Positions 26,669 through 35,855 of a stretch of DNA of 64,000 nucleotides are shown piece by piece. The notes under the pieces were generated by a model. The model had not been told where the DNA came from, did no database searches, and worked only from the letters and a program-made list of their open reading frames with translations. Each line of letters opens with the position of its first letter. Within the stretch, counting starts at the first letter, position 1. The position numbers and the translations under genes are program-made. Origin of the DNA: Geobacter sp. UBA6151 (GTDB taxonomy: Bacteria; Desulfobacterota; Desulfuromonadia; Geobacterales; Pseudopelobacteraceae); the NCBI GenBank assembly GCA_002423105.1, contig DIUT01000037.1:1-64000 (forward strand), written 5' to 3'.

Positions 26669-29149
26669 ATGGAACTGGATCTGTTCAGCGTTGAAAAACC
26701 GGCTCGCTACATGGGAACCGAGATGGGTATTGTGGTTAAACCTGAGGCGGAGTTGCGTATCGCTTTGGCGTTCCCCGATGTGTATGAGGTGGGGATGAGT
26801 CATCTAGGCTTGCGCATACTCTACCATATTCTCAATTGTCAGGAGGGAATTGCCGCCGAGCGGGTATATGCCCCCTGGCCCGATATGGCTGCTCAGCTGG
26901 CAAGCCGTCACGAACCTCTGGCCACCCTTGAAACTAATACGCCGCTTCATGCAACCGATGTTGTCGGGTTTACGCTGCAATACGAACTTTCCTGTACAAA
27001 CATTCTTACCATGCTGGATCAGGCAGGCATTCCCCGTCGTGCTGCTGCACGGGATGAACGCTGGCCGCTGATTCTTGGCGGTGGTCCCGGCGCCTACAAT
27101 CCGGAGCCGCTTGCTCCATTTTTTGATGCTTTTCTATTGGGGGACGGAGAAGAGGCGATCCTTGATATTGCTGAAATACTGCGTTCCTGGAAACAGTCTG
27201 CCAGCCGAAATAAGCAGGAGTTACTGCATCACCTTGCTGCTGTCAACGGGGTCTATGTCCCTTCCTTTTTTGAGGTGTGTTACCAGCAGGACGGACGAGT
27301 GACCTCGATAACTCCGCTGAAGCAAGGATATGAGACGGTGCACCGTCGTTTCTTGCCCGACCTGGAGTCTGCCGCATTTCCGGACAGTCCGGTGGTGCCG
27401 TTTCTCAAGACGGTTCATGACCGGGTTGCCCTGGAGATCGCCCGTGGCTGTACCAGGGGATGCCGCTTCTGTCAGGCCGGTTACCTGTATCGCCCCTTGC
27501 GAGAGCGTTCCCCTGAAAGGATCACGGAATTGATCCGTGCTTCGTTGGCAACCACCGGCTATGAAGAGATTTCGTTGCTCTCGTTGTCCACCGGCGACTA
27601 CTCTTGCATTGAGCCACTCTTGCAACAGTTGATGAGTGAGTATGCCGGTAGCCGGGTGGCTGTGTCGTTGCCTTCGCTCAGGGTGGGCACTTTGACTCCG
27701 GAACTGATCGAGGAGATCAAACGGGTGCGCAAAACTGGCTTCACGCTGGCACCCGAGGCAGCCACTGAACGTTTGCGGCAGGTGATCAACAAAGGAATAT
27801 CCGAGGAGGATCTACTGGAGGGGGCTTTCAACGTCTATGGCGCCGGTTGGCGTTCCATCAAGCTGTACTTCATGATGGGGCTGCCCACCGAAACCCGCGA
27901 AGACCTTGTTGCCATCTGTGATCTTTCTCGTCAGGTAAAGGCCCAGGCGCGCCGGGCCGGTGGTCATGGTGAGGTGAATGTTGCAGTCAGCACCTTTGTG
28001 CCCAAGCCCCATACACCTTTTCAATGGGAGCGCCAACTCTCTCTTGAAGAAACCCGTGAGCGGCAGCGTTTCCTGCGGGATGAGATGAAGCGGCGTAAAT
28101 TGAACTATAAGTACCAGGAGGCGGAGCTTTCGTTTATGGAGGGAGTTTTCGCCCGTGGTGACCGGCGGCTGGCTGATGTGCTGGAGCGGGCGGTAGATCT
28201 GGGATGCCGCTTCGATGGTTGGCGGGAACATTTTTCACTGGAACGCTGGATGCAGGCCTTTTCTGAATCCGGTATTGATCCGCAGTGGTATTTGCGGCAA
28301 CGGGATGTTGACGAACTCCTGCCGTGGAATCACCTGGACAGCGGTGTCAACCGTGAATTTCTTAAAAAAGAGCTGGAGTTGGCTGTGGCAGGCGCCGCAA
28401 CTCCGGATTGCCGTTTCGGACTGTGCAGCAACTGTGGCGTCTGTGATTTCAAGGTGTTGCGTAACCGGACGGCGCAGTATCAGGGGGAGCGTAGCAAAGG
28501 TGGCGCAGTTGAGCCGCAGCCGCAAGAGTCCCGACGGGTACGCATACGTTTTTCAAAAACCGGCAAGGTACGTTTTTTAAGTCACCTGGAGTTGATCAAC
28601 CTGTTTACCCGTGCCGTATACCGGGCCGGAATTCCGGTTCTCCATACCCAGGGCTTTCATCCCCATCCTCGATTTTCCTTTGCAACCGCCACCTCGGTGG
28701 GGGTAGAGTCATATGCTGAATATATGGACCTGTTTGTTGACGGCATGGAGCCCGAAGTATGCCGGGAGCGCTTGAATAAGGTGTTGCCGGAAGGGATGCA
28801 GGTGCTTGAGGCATGGCCTGCCGAGTTGAAGGCCCCTTCCCTTTCTACCATGATTGAGGCGACCCGCTATCGAATCATGCTGCATGATGTGGAGCCGGAG
28901 CAGCTTCGGCAACAATGTGTGCAATTTATGGCACAGTCATCTTTTGTGCTGGTCAGGGAGAAAAAAGGACAGCGCCAGAGCATAGATCTGCGCCAGGAAA
29001 CCAGAGTGCTTGATGCCGTAGGCTCCGCACTGGAGATGGTTGTTGTTCGTGGCAAACCATACGAGCTTGCTGCCGCCATTACCGGCCTGCCGACGGAAGC
29101 ATTGAAAAAACTCCCGGTGGAGAAGCTTGATGTGCTATTTTCAGCATGA
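26669..29149 (+). CDS. B12-binding radical SAM protein fused to a TIGR03936-type domain
   Basis: This 826-residue protein has two modules. Residues 1-590 form the TIGR03960-like radical SAM protein: a B12-binding-like region (ALAFPDVYEVGMSHLGLRIL, LILGGGPGAYNPEPLAPFFD) and a CxxxCxxC cluster site (CTRGCRFCQAGYLYRP, about residue 263). Residues 600-826 are the TIGR03936/DUF2344 module (VRIRFSKTGKVRFLSHLEL, FHPHPRFSFATATSVGVES). In many Firmicutes these are two genes next to rng. Here they are one chain, again followed by rng. The substrate is unknown. The ATG at 26669 behind AAGGAAAATC was chosen. A TTG start at 26642 would sit inside the terminator. Confidence 0.92.
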   Translation: MELDLFSVEKPARYMGTEMGIVVKPEAELRIALAFPDVYEVGMSHLGLRILYHILNCQEGIAAERVYAPWPDMAAQLASRHEPLATLETNTPLHATDVVGFTLQYELSCTNILTMLDQAGIPRRAAARDERWPLILGGGPGAYNPEPLAPFFDAFLLGDGEEAILDIAEILRSWKQSASRNKQELLHHLAAVNGVYVPSFFEVCYQQDGRVTSITPLKQGYETVHRRFLPDLESAAFPDSPVVPFLKTVHDRVALEIARGCTRGCRFCQAGYLYRPLRERSPERITELIRASLATTGYEEISLLSLSTGDYSCIEPLLQQLMSEYAGSRVAVSLPSLRVGTLTPELIEEIKRVRKTGFTLAPEAATERLRQVINKGISEEDLLEGAFNVYGAGWRSIKLYFMMGLPTETREDLVAICDLSRQVKAQARRAGGHGEVNVAVSTFVPKPHTPFQWERQLSLEETRERQRFLRDEMKRRKLNYKYQEAELSFMEGVFARGDRRLADVLERAVDLGCRFDGWREHFSLERWMQAFSESGIDPQWYLRQRDVDELLPWNHLDSGVNREFLKKELELAVAGAATPDCRFGLCSNCGVCDFKVLRNRTAQYQGERSKGGAVEPQPQESRRVRIRFSKTGKVRFLSHLELINLFTRAVYRAGIPVLHTQGFHPHPRFSFATATSVGVESYAEYMDLFVDGMEPEVCRERLNKVLPEGMQVLEAWPAELKAPSLSTMIEATRYRIMLHDVEPEQLRQQCVQFMAQSSFVLVREKKGQRQSIDLRQETRVLDAVGSALEMVVVRGKPYELAAAITGLPTEALKKLPVEKLDVLFSA

Positions 29150-29225
29150 AACTACGCTCTGTACCAGGTTGCTACGAATAAACCGAATATACTTATCTCT
29201 ACATTTTGCATAGAGGACAAACGTC

Positions 29226-30737
29226 ATGGCATCAGAACTGGTTATCAACGTCACGGCACAGGAAACGCGCCTTGCCCTGATTGAGAAGGGCACCATTGCC
29301 GAGCTCTATATCGAGCGCACCCGGGAAAAGGGCATTGTCGGCAATATCTACAAGGGAAAAGTGGTGCGGGTGCTGCCTGGCATGCAGGCTGCGTTTGTCG
29401 ATATTGGCCTGGAGAAAGCAGCTTTTCTCTATGTGGCAGATGTCTTTGATGCCATCGAGGAGTATGAAAACCTGCTGGATGACGGCAAGAAGAATGATCA
29501 TGATGAGGATGGGACTCCTCTTGATTACCGCGTGCTGCATCCCATTGAAGAGCTGCTGCAGGAAGGACAGGAACTGCTGGTGCAGGTTTCCAAGGAGCCG
29601 ATCGGCACCAAGGGGGCTCGGATCACCTCTCATATTTCGCTGCCCGGCCGCCATGTGGTCTATATGCCGACAGTGGATCATGTGGGGATCTCGCGCCGTA
29701 TTGAAGATGAGCAGGAACGGGAACGTTTGCGTGAGGTGGTGGAGCGTGTACGGCAGCAGGGCTGCGGTTTTATCGTGCGCACTGCTGCGGAAGGCAAAAC
29801 AGAAGAGGATCTGAGGGCCGACATACAATATCTGGCAAAGGTGTGGGCGGAGGTTGTGCGCAAGAAGGAAAAAGCATCAGTGCCGTCACTGATCCATGCC
29901 GATCTTGATGTGATCCAGAAGGTTGTGCGGGATATCGTGACCGACGATGTCACCAGAATTGTTGTGGATTCAAAGGCGGATCATGACCGGATCGTGCAGT
30001 TCATGTCGACCTTTATGCCCAAGATGAAGTCGTCGGTTGAACTGTATGACGAAGAGGAGCCGATATTTGATTATTACGGTCTTGAGGTAGAGATCAGCCG
30101 CGCCTTGGGGCGCAAGGTCTGGCTCAAGTCCGGCGGCTACATTATTATTGAACAGACTGAAGCCCTTACTGCCATTGACGTCAATACCGGGCGTTTTGTG
30201 GGGAAGCATAATCTTGAAGACACGATCCTCAAAACCAATCTGGAGGCGGTCAAGGAGATCGCCTATCAGCTGCGTTTGCGCAACAACGGCGGTATTATCA
30301 TCATTGATTTCATAGATATGGAGAAAGAGGCCAACCGGGAGAAGGTTTACGCGGCCCTGGAAGATGCCCTGAAAAGTGACAAGTCAAAATCAAACATCTT
30401 GAAGATTTCCGAGCTTGGTCTGGTTGAAATGACCCGTAAGCGGGTGCGGGAAAGTATCGGCAGGATGATGTGCGAACCTTGTCCTTACTGTGAGGGGCGA
30501 GGCTACGTCAAGTCAAAAACCACGGTCTGCCACGAGATTTTTCGTGAAGTGCGTCGTGAGATGCTTGATATCCGTGGAACGAAAGTGCTGTTGACGGTCA
30601 ACCCTCAGGTGGCAGATCTGTTGTATGACGAAGAGCGCCGTGGCCTTGAGGAATTGGAGAAGAAGTATAAAAAGCGGGTGACGGTGCGGGCCAAGCCGGG
30701 ATTTCACCAGGAGCAGTTTGAGATCGTCATCAGTTAA
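29226..30737 (+). CDS. rng: Ribonuclease G
   Basis: This 503-residue RNase E/G family enzyme has an N-terminal S1 domain with VGNIYKGKVVRVLPGMQAAF, then the RNase H-like and nuclease part. Catalytic aspartates are in TAIDVNTGRFVG and IIDFIDM. The zinc-link cysteines are CEPCPYCEGRG (about residue 419). It processes 16S rRNA and mRNA. It is short, without the RNase E C-terminal scaffold. AGAGGACAAACGTC precedes the start. Its place right after the radical SAM protein is a conserved arrangement. Confidence 0.95.
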   Translation: MASELVINVTAQETRLALIEKGTIAELYIERTREKGIVGNIYKGKVVRVLPGMQAAFVDIGLEKAAFLYVADVFDAIEEYENLLDDGKKNDHDEDGTPLDYRVLHPIEELLQEGQELLVQVSKEPIGTKGARITSHISLPGRHVVYMPTVDHVGISRRIEDEQERERLREVVERVRQQGCGFIVRTAAEGKTEEDLRADIQYLAKVWAEVVRKKEKASVPSLIHADLDVIQKVVRDIVTDDVTRIVVDSKADHDRIVQFMSTFMPKMKSSVELYDEEEPIFDYYGLEVEISRALGRKVWLKSGGYIIIEQTEALTAIDVNTGRFVGKHNLEDTILKTNLEAVKEIAYQLRLRNNGGIIIIDFIDMEKEANREKVYAALEDALKSDKSKSNILKISELGLVEMTRKRVRESIGRMMCEPCPYCEGRGYVKSKTTVCHEIFREVRREMLDIRGTKVLLTVNPQVADLLYDEERRGLEELEKKYKKRVTVRAKPGFHQEQFEIVIS

Positions 30738-30760
30738 TTATCAAAATACAGCATAAACGC

Positions 30761-30802
30761 GAAAGCGGCGCAAGGACTAATCTCCTCGCGCCGCTTTCTT
30801 TT
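30761..30802 (+). terminator. Terminator after rng
   Basis: GAAAGCGGCGC pairs with GCGCCGCTTTC (11 bp) and is followed by TTTTG. The A/T content of both arms allows it to work also for the opposing ribbon-helix-helix gene. Confidence 0.8.
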
Positions 30803-30820
30803 GTGTGCATATTGCCTGTA

Positions 30821-31003
30821 TCAGGCGGCCTGACGCATTTCCTGATGGTTGCCTTGTACGGTAAGGCTGATCATGGCTTCACGCATGAGGTCCGAAACCG
30901 ACTTATGGCTGCGGCGTACCAGGTATTCCAGTTGTTCGCGCTCTGCATCACTGACGCGCATTGAAATGACATTGTAGCGGGGATTCTCTCTCATTCTGCC
31001 CAT
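30821..31003 (-). CDS. Ribbon-helix-helix (CopG-like) DNA-binding protein
   Basis: This 60-residue protein has the RHH layout: a beta strand (YNVISMRVS, about residues 10-18) and two helices (DAEREQLEYLVRRSH and SVSDLMREAMISLTV). A good ribosome site (AAAAAAGGAGAATAGCC) precedes the ATG. RHH proteins act as dimeric repressors or antitoxins. No toxin gene is adjacent, so a stand-alone regulator seems likelier. The 208 bp upstream are AT-rich and contain only its likely promoter. Confidence 0.8.
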   Translation of the reverse strand: MGRMRENPRYNVISMRVSDAEREQLEYLVRRSHKSVSDLMREAMISLTVQGNHQEMRQAA

Positions 31004-31211
31004 GGCTATTCTCCTTTTTTTATGGTTGTTAAACTTGTTTATGTGTGCTGACTAATGTATTGCTGTATGCCAATAGCGTGCCAAATTGTAGTTTGTTTGT
31101 GTAAACACAATGTTGTCAGTAAGTTGCGGATATGCTCCCGCTGGGTTGGATCTGTTTTGTCTTAATGGTTGTGTCTAAAATGGCGCATGTTGGACAAAAG
31201 TTTACACTATT

Positions 31212-33515
31212 TTATAACGGTTCTAATTGGCGCTGTGGTGCTTCGGGCGCTTTCTGGCAATTCCGCTGTACTGAAATGCCATGCTTTTCCAGCAGGCGGT
31301 AAAAGGTGCGGCGTGGCAGATCGGCCAGTTTGGCAGCTTTGGAGACGTTACCGCCGGTCTCACTCAGATAGCGCAGGATCATAGTGCGCTCAAGCGGCCC
31401 CAGCCGGGTTTCCTTCTCTGCCTTAAATGAATTTCTTCTGCCACCGGGAACGGCGTGTTCGTCATGAATCTGTTGGAAAACCGAGGGCAAGTTTTCCAGT
31501 CGAACCACGCCGTCATTGGACAAGACTGCCGCCCGTTCGATGATGTTCTGCATCTCGCGGATATTGCCGGGCCAGGGATAGTGGCTCATGGCAACAACAG
31601 CCCGTTCTTCCATGCTGGTCAGCCGTTTGTTTAGCTTTTTGCAGGCCTTTTCCAGAAAATGCCGGGCAAGTAACGGAATTGATTCTGCGCGGTCCCGCAA
31701 CGGAGGAAGATGAATTGAAAAAACATTCAGCCGATAGAAGAGGTCATCGCGGAACCAGCCGTCGCGAACTCCCTGTTCAAGATTTTTGTTGGTGGCCGCG
31801 ATCAGTCTGACATCAACTTTTTTGACCGTGGTTCCTCCCACCGGACGGATTTCGCCAACATCCAGCAGGCGCAGCAGCTCTGCTTGCAGCTTGGGGGTGA
31901 TATCGCCAATTTCATCAAGGAAGATGGTGCCGCCGTCGGCAGCTTCGAACAGTCCTTTGCGGTCTGCGACAGCACCGGTGAATGCCCCTTTTTTATGGCC
32001 GAACAGCTCACTTTCCAGCAGTGAATCGGTGAGGGTTGTGCAGTTGACGGTCACCAGCGGTTTGTCAGCTCGTGTACTGAGGCGGTGAATGGCTCGTGAC
32101 GTCAGTTCTTTGCCAGTGCCGGTTTCGCCCTGGATCAGAACGGTCGTGGGAGTTGGCGCAACCTGCCGGATCAGTTCAGCAACCTGGGTGCTTTCCGGAT
32201 CATTACTGATGATCATGTCTTCACCAAACTGTTTATTTAGCTCGCGGGTGACAAGCTCGTATTTTTGCAGCAGAATTCCACGATCTTCTTCCATTTTTCG
32301 CAAATTATACGGCAAGCACATGCCGATGTCGGCAAAACGCTGGAAAACAGCGACCGCATGTTCGCGGCAGGTGGCGTAGCCGCAGGCCCGGCAGTTCAGC
32401 TCGTCTCCCTGGCTGAATTTGCCGGTGCCATGCAGAATTTTTCGAATATCCTCCGGTTTTGGCGCGGGGAGTTTTCTGAACTTGTCGTTAAAGCTGCGTT
32501 CAAGATTGTCCGGCGCTGCGGCTGTCCGGTAGTGGGGGGCGGTGCGATAGGGGATGTCACTGCTGTTGTAACGAATGATGAGGTTGCGTTTGTAGAGATG
32601 TGTCAATTCGCGATTTTTGGTCGGGCCATCAAGGCAGCCCCCATCACAGAAGCGCAGGTCTGCGTAGCGGGGGGTAATGCGCCCTGCGGCCAGATCCCTG
32701 ACGATTTCGAGGACGTGCGCCTCTCCCTCGGCATTTACGGTTTCGGTGTCAAGAAAGTCTGTGGGGATTTCCAGCGCCCGAAACGGTCCTCCGTGCAAGG
32801 TGAACATCCGTCCGTGTTCGGGGTCAATGCCGTCAAAACCCGACTCTGCAAGGGTGGAAGGGGTGATGCCGCGCCGCCGGAAGAACAGATCAATCTCCCC
32901 GTAGGTCATAACCACGTCAACGGCCGATTGCAACTCAGGTGATTGTACTTCGAATTTTGCGGCAATGCAGGTGCTGAGATAGATTACCTTGGTGCGGGCA
33001 CCCAAGGTCTGTTTGACAAAACGTCCCATGGCGACCATGGGAGAGACTGCTGGGAGCAGGTTGGGCAGCAGGTTGGGATAGTGACGTTCCACCAAGTCCA
33101 CCACGGCCGGGCAGTGGGATGCGATCAGGGGGCGATCCGTGGTTGCGATTGCCTTCTGGTACAGGGGGGCGATCATTCTGGCACCGTAAGCGCCTTCATG
33201 CACCTCGCGGAAACCGAGACTCTTCAAGCCGGATACCAACTGGCCCGGCGTGCAGGTATGGAAGAAGGCCGGGAATGAGCAGCCCAGCACCGCCACAACC
33301 GGGTCTCCAGAGGTCAGCAGCTCCTGGGCCTTGACCATGCGATCCACAACCACCTTGGCTTTTTGCTGGCAGTTCAGGCAGTTGCCGCAGCCTATGCAGC
33401 GCTCGTACATTATCTCGGCAAAGCCACCATCAACCTTGATGGCTTTGACCGGGCAGGTACGGACACAGGAATAGCAGGTGCGACAGCGTTCCTTGTAGGT
33501 GACGATCGGTTGCAT
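31212..33515 (-). CDS. Sigma-54-dependent regulator with [FeFe]-hydrogenase-like sensor domain
   Basis: This 767-residue protein has four parts. (1) Two ferredoxin-like clusters: C11, C14, C17, C21 and C40, C43, C46, C49. (2) A domain like the [FeFe]-hydrogenase large subunit, about residues 60-300. Cysteines of the H-cluster positions are kept (C135 in ASHCPA, C183 in STCIAAKF, C290 and C294 in RFCDGGCLDG), but the surrounding catalytic motifs are degenerate. (3) A 4Fe-4S Fes-type motif, C375, C378, C383, C400. (4) AAA+ sigma-54 activator (Walker A GETGTGKE at 463-470, GAFTGA loop) and a C-terminal Fis-type HTH. I infer a redox- or H2-sensing transcription activator. The target genes are not evident. 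Confidence 0.92.
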   Translation of the reverse strand: MQPIVTYKERCRTCYSCVRTCPVKAIKVDGGFAEIMYERCIGCGNCLNCQQKAKVVVDRMVKAQELLTSGDPVVAVLGCSFPAFFHTCTPGQLVSGLKSLGFREVHEGAYGARMIAPLYQKAIATTDRPLIASHCPAVVDLVERHYPNLLPNLLPAVSPMVAMGRFVKQTLGARTKVIYLSTCIAAKFEVQSPELQSAVDVVMTYGEIDLFFRRRGITPSTLAESGFDGIDPEHGRMFTLHGGPFRALEIPTDFLDTETVNAEGEAHVLEIVRDLAAGRITPRYADLRFCDGGCLDGPTKNRELTHLYKRNLIIRYNSSDIPYRTAPHYRTAAAPDNLERSFNDKFRKLPAPKPEDIRKILHGTGKFSQGDELNCRACGYATCREHAVAVFQRFADIGMCLPYNLRKMEEDRGILLQKYELVTRELNKQFGEDMIISNDPESTQVAELIRQVAPTPTTVLIQGETGTGKELTSRAIHRLSTRADKPLVTVNCTTLTDSLLESELFGHKKGAFTGAVADRKGLFEAADGGTIFLDEIGDITPKLQAELLRLLDVGEIRPVGGTTVKKVDVRLIAATNKNLEQGVRDGWFRDDLFYRLNVFSIHLPPLRDRAESIPLLARHFLEKACKKLNKRLTSMEERAVVAMSHYPWPGNIREMQNIIERAAVLSNDGVVRLENLPSVFQQIHDEHAVPGGRRNSFKAEKETRLGPLERTMILRYLSETGGNVSKAAKLADLPRRTFYRLLEKHGISVQRNCQKAPEAPQRQLEPL

Positions 33516-33681
33516 GTAGTGTCTCCGATAGATAGAGTAACTATGTAACTATACCGGAAAAAATTTATGTGTGCAACAAATGGCACAGTAGGTGTTTGCA
33601 GATTACTGGTGTTACTCCTCAATTGGTAATGGCATACTGAAAGCCCCACTCTGAAATTTCATACGTCGAAAGGAGCACTCC

Positions 33682-34137
33682 ATGAATCTGGTGGCCCCAC
33701 TGCTGTTCCTCTTTCTTTTGGTAAGTACCGCCCACGCGGAGAAGATCGGTGAAGTCAGCACCGAATTCATCCTCACTGGCCCCAACAGCAAAATTGTTAT
33801 TGAAGCATTTGACGACCCGATCATCCCCGGCGTCACCTGTCACGTCAGCTATCCGACGAAAGGCGGCATCAAAGGCGCGCTGGGGCTTGTGGAAGAACGT
33901 TCGGAAGCCTCCATTGCCTGTCGACAGACAGGCCCGATCACTCTTCCGTCCAATCTGAAGGGTGGGCAGGAAGTCTTTGGGAAGAGTCGTTCCATTCTGT
34001 TCAAAAAACTTCATGTCATCAGGTTTCTGGATAAGAAACGCAATGTCCTGGTGTACCTTGCCTTCACAGACAAGCTGATAGACGGGTCACCCAAGCATAG
34101 CCTTTCCAGTGTTCCTATCATGCCGTGGCAAAATTGA
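33682..34137 (+). CDS. creA: CreA family periplasmic protein
   Basis: This 151-residue protein has a signal peptide (LLFLFLLVSTAHAEKIGEVS) and the CreA fold pattern (DDPIIPGVTCHVSYPTKGGI, then VFGKSRSILFKKLHVIRFLD). Two cysteines (in GVTCH and SIACR) are conserved in the family. CreA function is not established. CGAAAGGAGCACTCC gives a strong ribosome site. It is divergent from the sigma-54 regulator across 166 bp. No creBCD genes are near. Confidence 0.88.
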   Translation: MNLVAPLLFLFLLVSTAHAEKIGEVSTEFILTGPNSKIVIEAFDDPIIPGVTCHVSYPTKGGIKGALGLVEERSEASIACRQTGPITLPSNLKGGQEVFGKSRSILFKKLHVIRFLDKKRNVLVYLAFTDKLIDGSPKHSLSSVPIMPWQN

Positions 34138-34166
34138 CCCTTCTGGATCAGAAAAGGTGCCGACTC

Positions 34167-34943
34167 ATGAGAAAGCCGACGATAACCACAGCAAGCGGCA
34201 GATACTTTCTGACAGACCGGATCCGGGAAGAGGTGAATTTCTGTTGCACCTCGCAATCTGCAGGGGCCAACCCACCTGCGGTCCAGAAACCGGCGCAGCC
34301 TGGCAGCAGAATCATCCCTCTGCCATCCCGGCATGAATGGTTGATTGAGGCGTATGACCTGCAGACAGCAATCGCTGATCGTGAGAGCCATCGGTGCTTT
34401 ACGACCGAGCTCCTTTCCCTTGAGGAGTTGGCCTTTCTTCTCTGGGGTACCCAGGGTGTTCGTGCTGTACTTCATGAAGCGGCTGTTCTGCGTACGGTCC
34501 CTTCCGCCGGCTGTCGTCACCCCTTTGAAACCTACCTTGGTGTGCTCAGGGTCGCCGGTCTCGAACCGGGCCTGTACCGCTACCTCCCTCTTGATCACGC
34601 GCTGGTACATGAACGGGATCTTCCAGAGCTGCCTGCCTATCTCACCGCCGCCTGCCGCGGTCAGGCATTTGCCGGGCAGGCAGCCGTAACTTTCATCTGG
34701 ACCGCGGTAATGGCACGCACCGAGTGGCGCTACGCCGAAGCATCCTACAAAGTGATTGCCCTCGATGCCGGACACGTCTGCCAGAACCTTTATCTAGCCT
34801 GTGAAGCGATTGGCAGTGGTACTTGTGCCATTGCTGCGTATAATCAGGATCTGGCGGATGAGCTGGTTGCCGTCGATGGCAACCAGGAATTCACGGTCTA
34901 TATCGCCCCGGTGGGCAAAGTTGCAACTCGTGACCGCCCTTGA
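34167..34943 (+). CDS. SagB/ThcOx-family nitroreductase-like oxidoreductase
   Basis: This 258-residue flavin-dependent nitroreductase-like protein has the SagB-type features LSLEELAFLLWGTQGVRA, RTVPSAGCRHPFETYLGVLR and the C-terminal GHVCQNLYLACEAIGSGTCA. SagB enzymes oxidise azolines in thiazole/oxazole-modified peptides, but many stand-alone homologues exist, and no cyclodehydratase or precursor peptide is nearby. The ATG at 34167 follows AAAAGGTGCCGACTC. A GTG at 34125 overlapping creA is possible. Function beyond an FMN oxidoreductase is not assigned. Confidence 0.85.
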   Translation: MRKPTITTASGRYFLTDRIREEVNFCCTSQSAGANPPAVQKPAQPGSRIIPLPSRHEWLIEAYDLQTAIADRESHRCFTTELLSLEELAFLLWGTQGVRAVLHEAAVLRTVPSAGCRHPFETYLGVLRVAGLEPGLYRYLPLDHALVHERDLPELPAYLTAACRGQAFAGQAAVTFIWTAVMARTEWRYAEASYKVIALDAGHVCQNLYLACEAIGSGTCAIAAYNQDLADELVAVDGNQEFTVYIAPVGKVATRDRP

Positions 34944-34976
34944 CATCATCGTCGCGTGTGGCTATCATTTGGCATA

Positions 34977-35609
34977 ATGTCATTTGAAAGTATTGGTGCC
35001 TCTGTGCAAGAACTCACTTCCCGCCAACAGCAAGTCCTTGATTTTGTGTGCCGATTTCGTGAAGAACACGGCTGCCCGCCCTCCCTTCGCGAAATTTCTG
35101 ACCATATCGGCACCAAGGGTACAGCAACAGCATTGGCTCACCTTGAAGCATTGAAGCGCAAAGGCTACATTTCCCGCCGCGAGGGTTCCCGTGGTATAGC
35201 CTTGACCCACAAAGCCGGTATGCCCGCATCAGTACCCATTGTCGGCGCAGTTCGCGCCGGTCAGCCGGAGTTGGCGGTTGAGGATATCCAGGGCTATGTC
35301 TCGGTTGATCCGGCCTGGCTCAAGGGTGACGGCAACTTCTTGCTGCGGGTCAAGGGGGACAGCATGGTGGAGGCTGGCATCTTTGATGGCGACCTGGCCC
35401 TGATCACTCCTCAGCCGCATGCCGAGAACGGTCAGATCGTTGTCGCCTTGATTGACGGTGAAGCCACCCTGAAGCGGTTCTACCGGGAGCATGGCTGTAT
35501 CCGTCTACAGCCGGAAAACAAACACCTCCTGCCGATTATCCTGCGTGCTGGCGAGGGTGAACCGCTGATAGTGGGCAGACTGCTGAAAACCATTCGCTCG
35601 TTTGACTGA
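34977..35609 (+). CDS. lexA: LexA repressor (SOS type)
   Basis: From the ATG at 34977 the protein is 210 residues. The N-terminal LexA winged helix (TSRQQQVLDFVCRFREEHGC, PPSLREIS) is followed by the S24 peptidase. The cleavage site is A94-G95 (AVRAGQPE), Ser129 is in GDSMVEAG, and Lys166 is in ATLKRFY. The 34- and 37-residue spacings equal those of E. coli LexA. A GTG at 35004 could be the true start because conserved residues begin there. It forms an operon with a small protein and dinB, so it is expected to respond to DNA damage. No GGTT-N2-C-N4-G-N3-ACC box was found upstream. Confidence 0.93.
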   Translation: MSFESIGASVQELTSRQQQVLDFVCRFREEHGCPPSLREISDHIGTKGTATALAHLEALKRKGYISRREGSRGIALTHKAGMPASVPIVGAVRAGQPELAVEDIQGYVSVDPAWLKGDGNFLLRVKGDSMVEAGIFDGDLALITPQPHAENGQIVVALIDGEATLKRFYREHGCIRLQPENKHLLPIILRAGEGEPLIVGRLLKTIRSFD

Positions 35610-35610
35610 C

Positions 35611-35850
35611 ATGCCCGGCACTCCTGTCCGCATAGCCGTAGTCTTTGAACCGGGCAAGCAAGCAAAGCCGGTCTGGTTTGAATTGAACCGCAAGCAGCAC
35701 AAGATTGCTACGACCACCTATCACTGGAAAGATGCAATCGGCGGCACACCGCTGCTGCACTATGCCGTCACCGATGGTGAAGCGCTCTATGAGTTGATCT
35801 TCAACCCCCTTGACCAGTCCTGGACTCTCCAGGGATATGCCACCGAGTAG
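35611..35850 (+). CDS. Conserved small protein between lexA and dinB
   Basis: This 79-residue protein overlaps nothing but begins 1 bp after the lexA stop and ends 5 bp before dinB. It has beta-rich character (VRIAVVFEPGKQAKPVWFEL, YHWKDAIGGTPLLHYAVTDG) and no known domain that I can name. Its position in the SOS operon suggests a link to translesion synthesis or damage control (inference). A start at 35602 inside lexA is less likely. Confidence 0.75.
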   Translation: MPGTPVRIAVVFEPGKQAKPVWFELNRKQHKIATTTYHWKDAIGGTPLLHYAVTDGEALYELIFNPLDQSWTLQGYATE

Positions 35851-35855
35851 AACCG

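Noticed and set aside
30821..31003. Type II toxin-antitoxin pair based on the ribbon-helix-helix gene
   Set aside because: No small toxin-like ORF is adjacent on the same strand. The nearest gene is the large sigma-54 regulator.
33585..33606. Possible sigma-54 promoter (TGGCAC...TTGCA) before creA
   Set aside because: The spacer is 9 nt instead of 5 and the GG-GC distance is wrong.
34167..34943. Thiazole/oxazole-modified peptide cluster around the SagB-like gene
   Set aside because: No cyclodehydratase, precursor peptide or exporter is adjacent; creA and lexA flank it.
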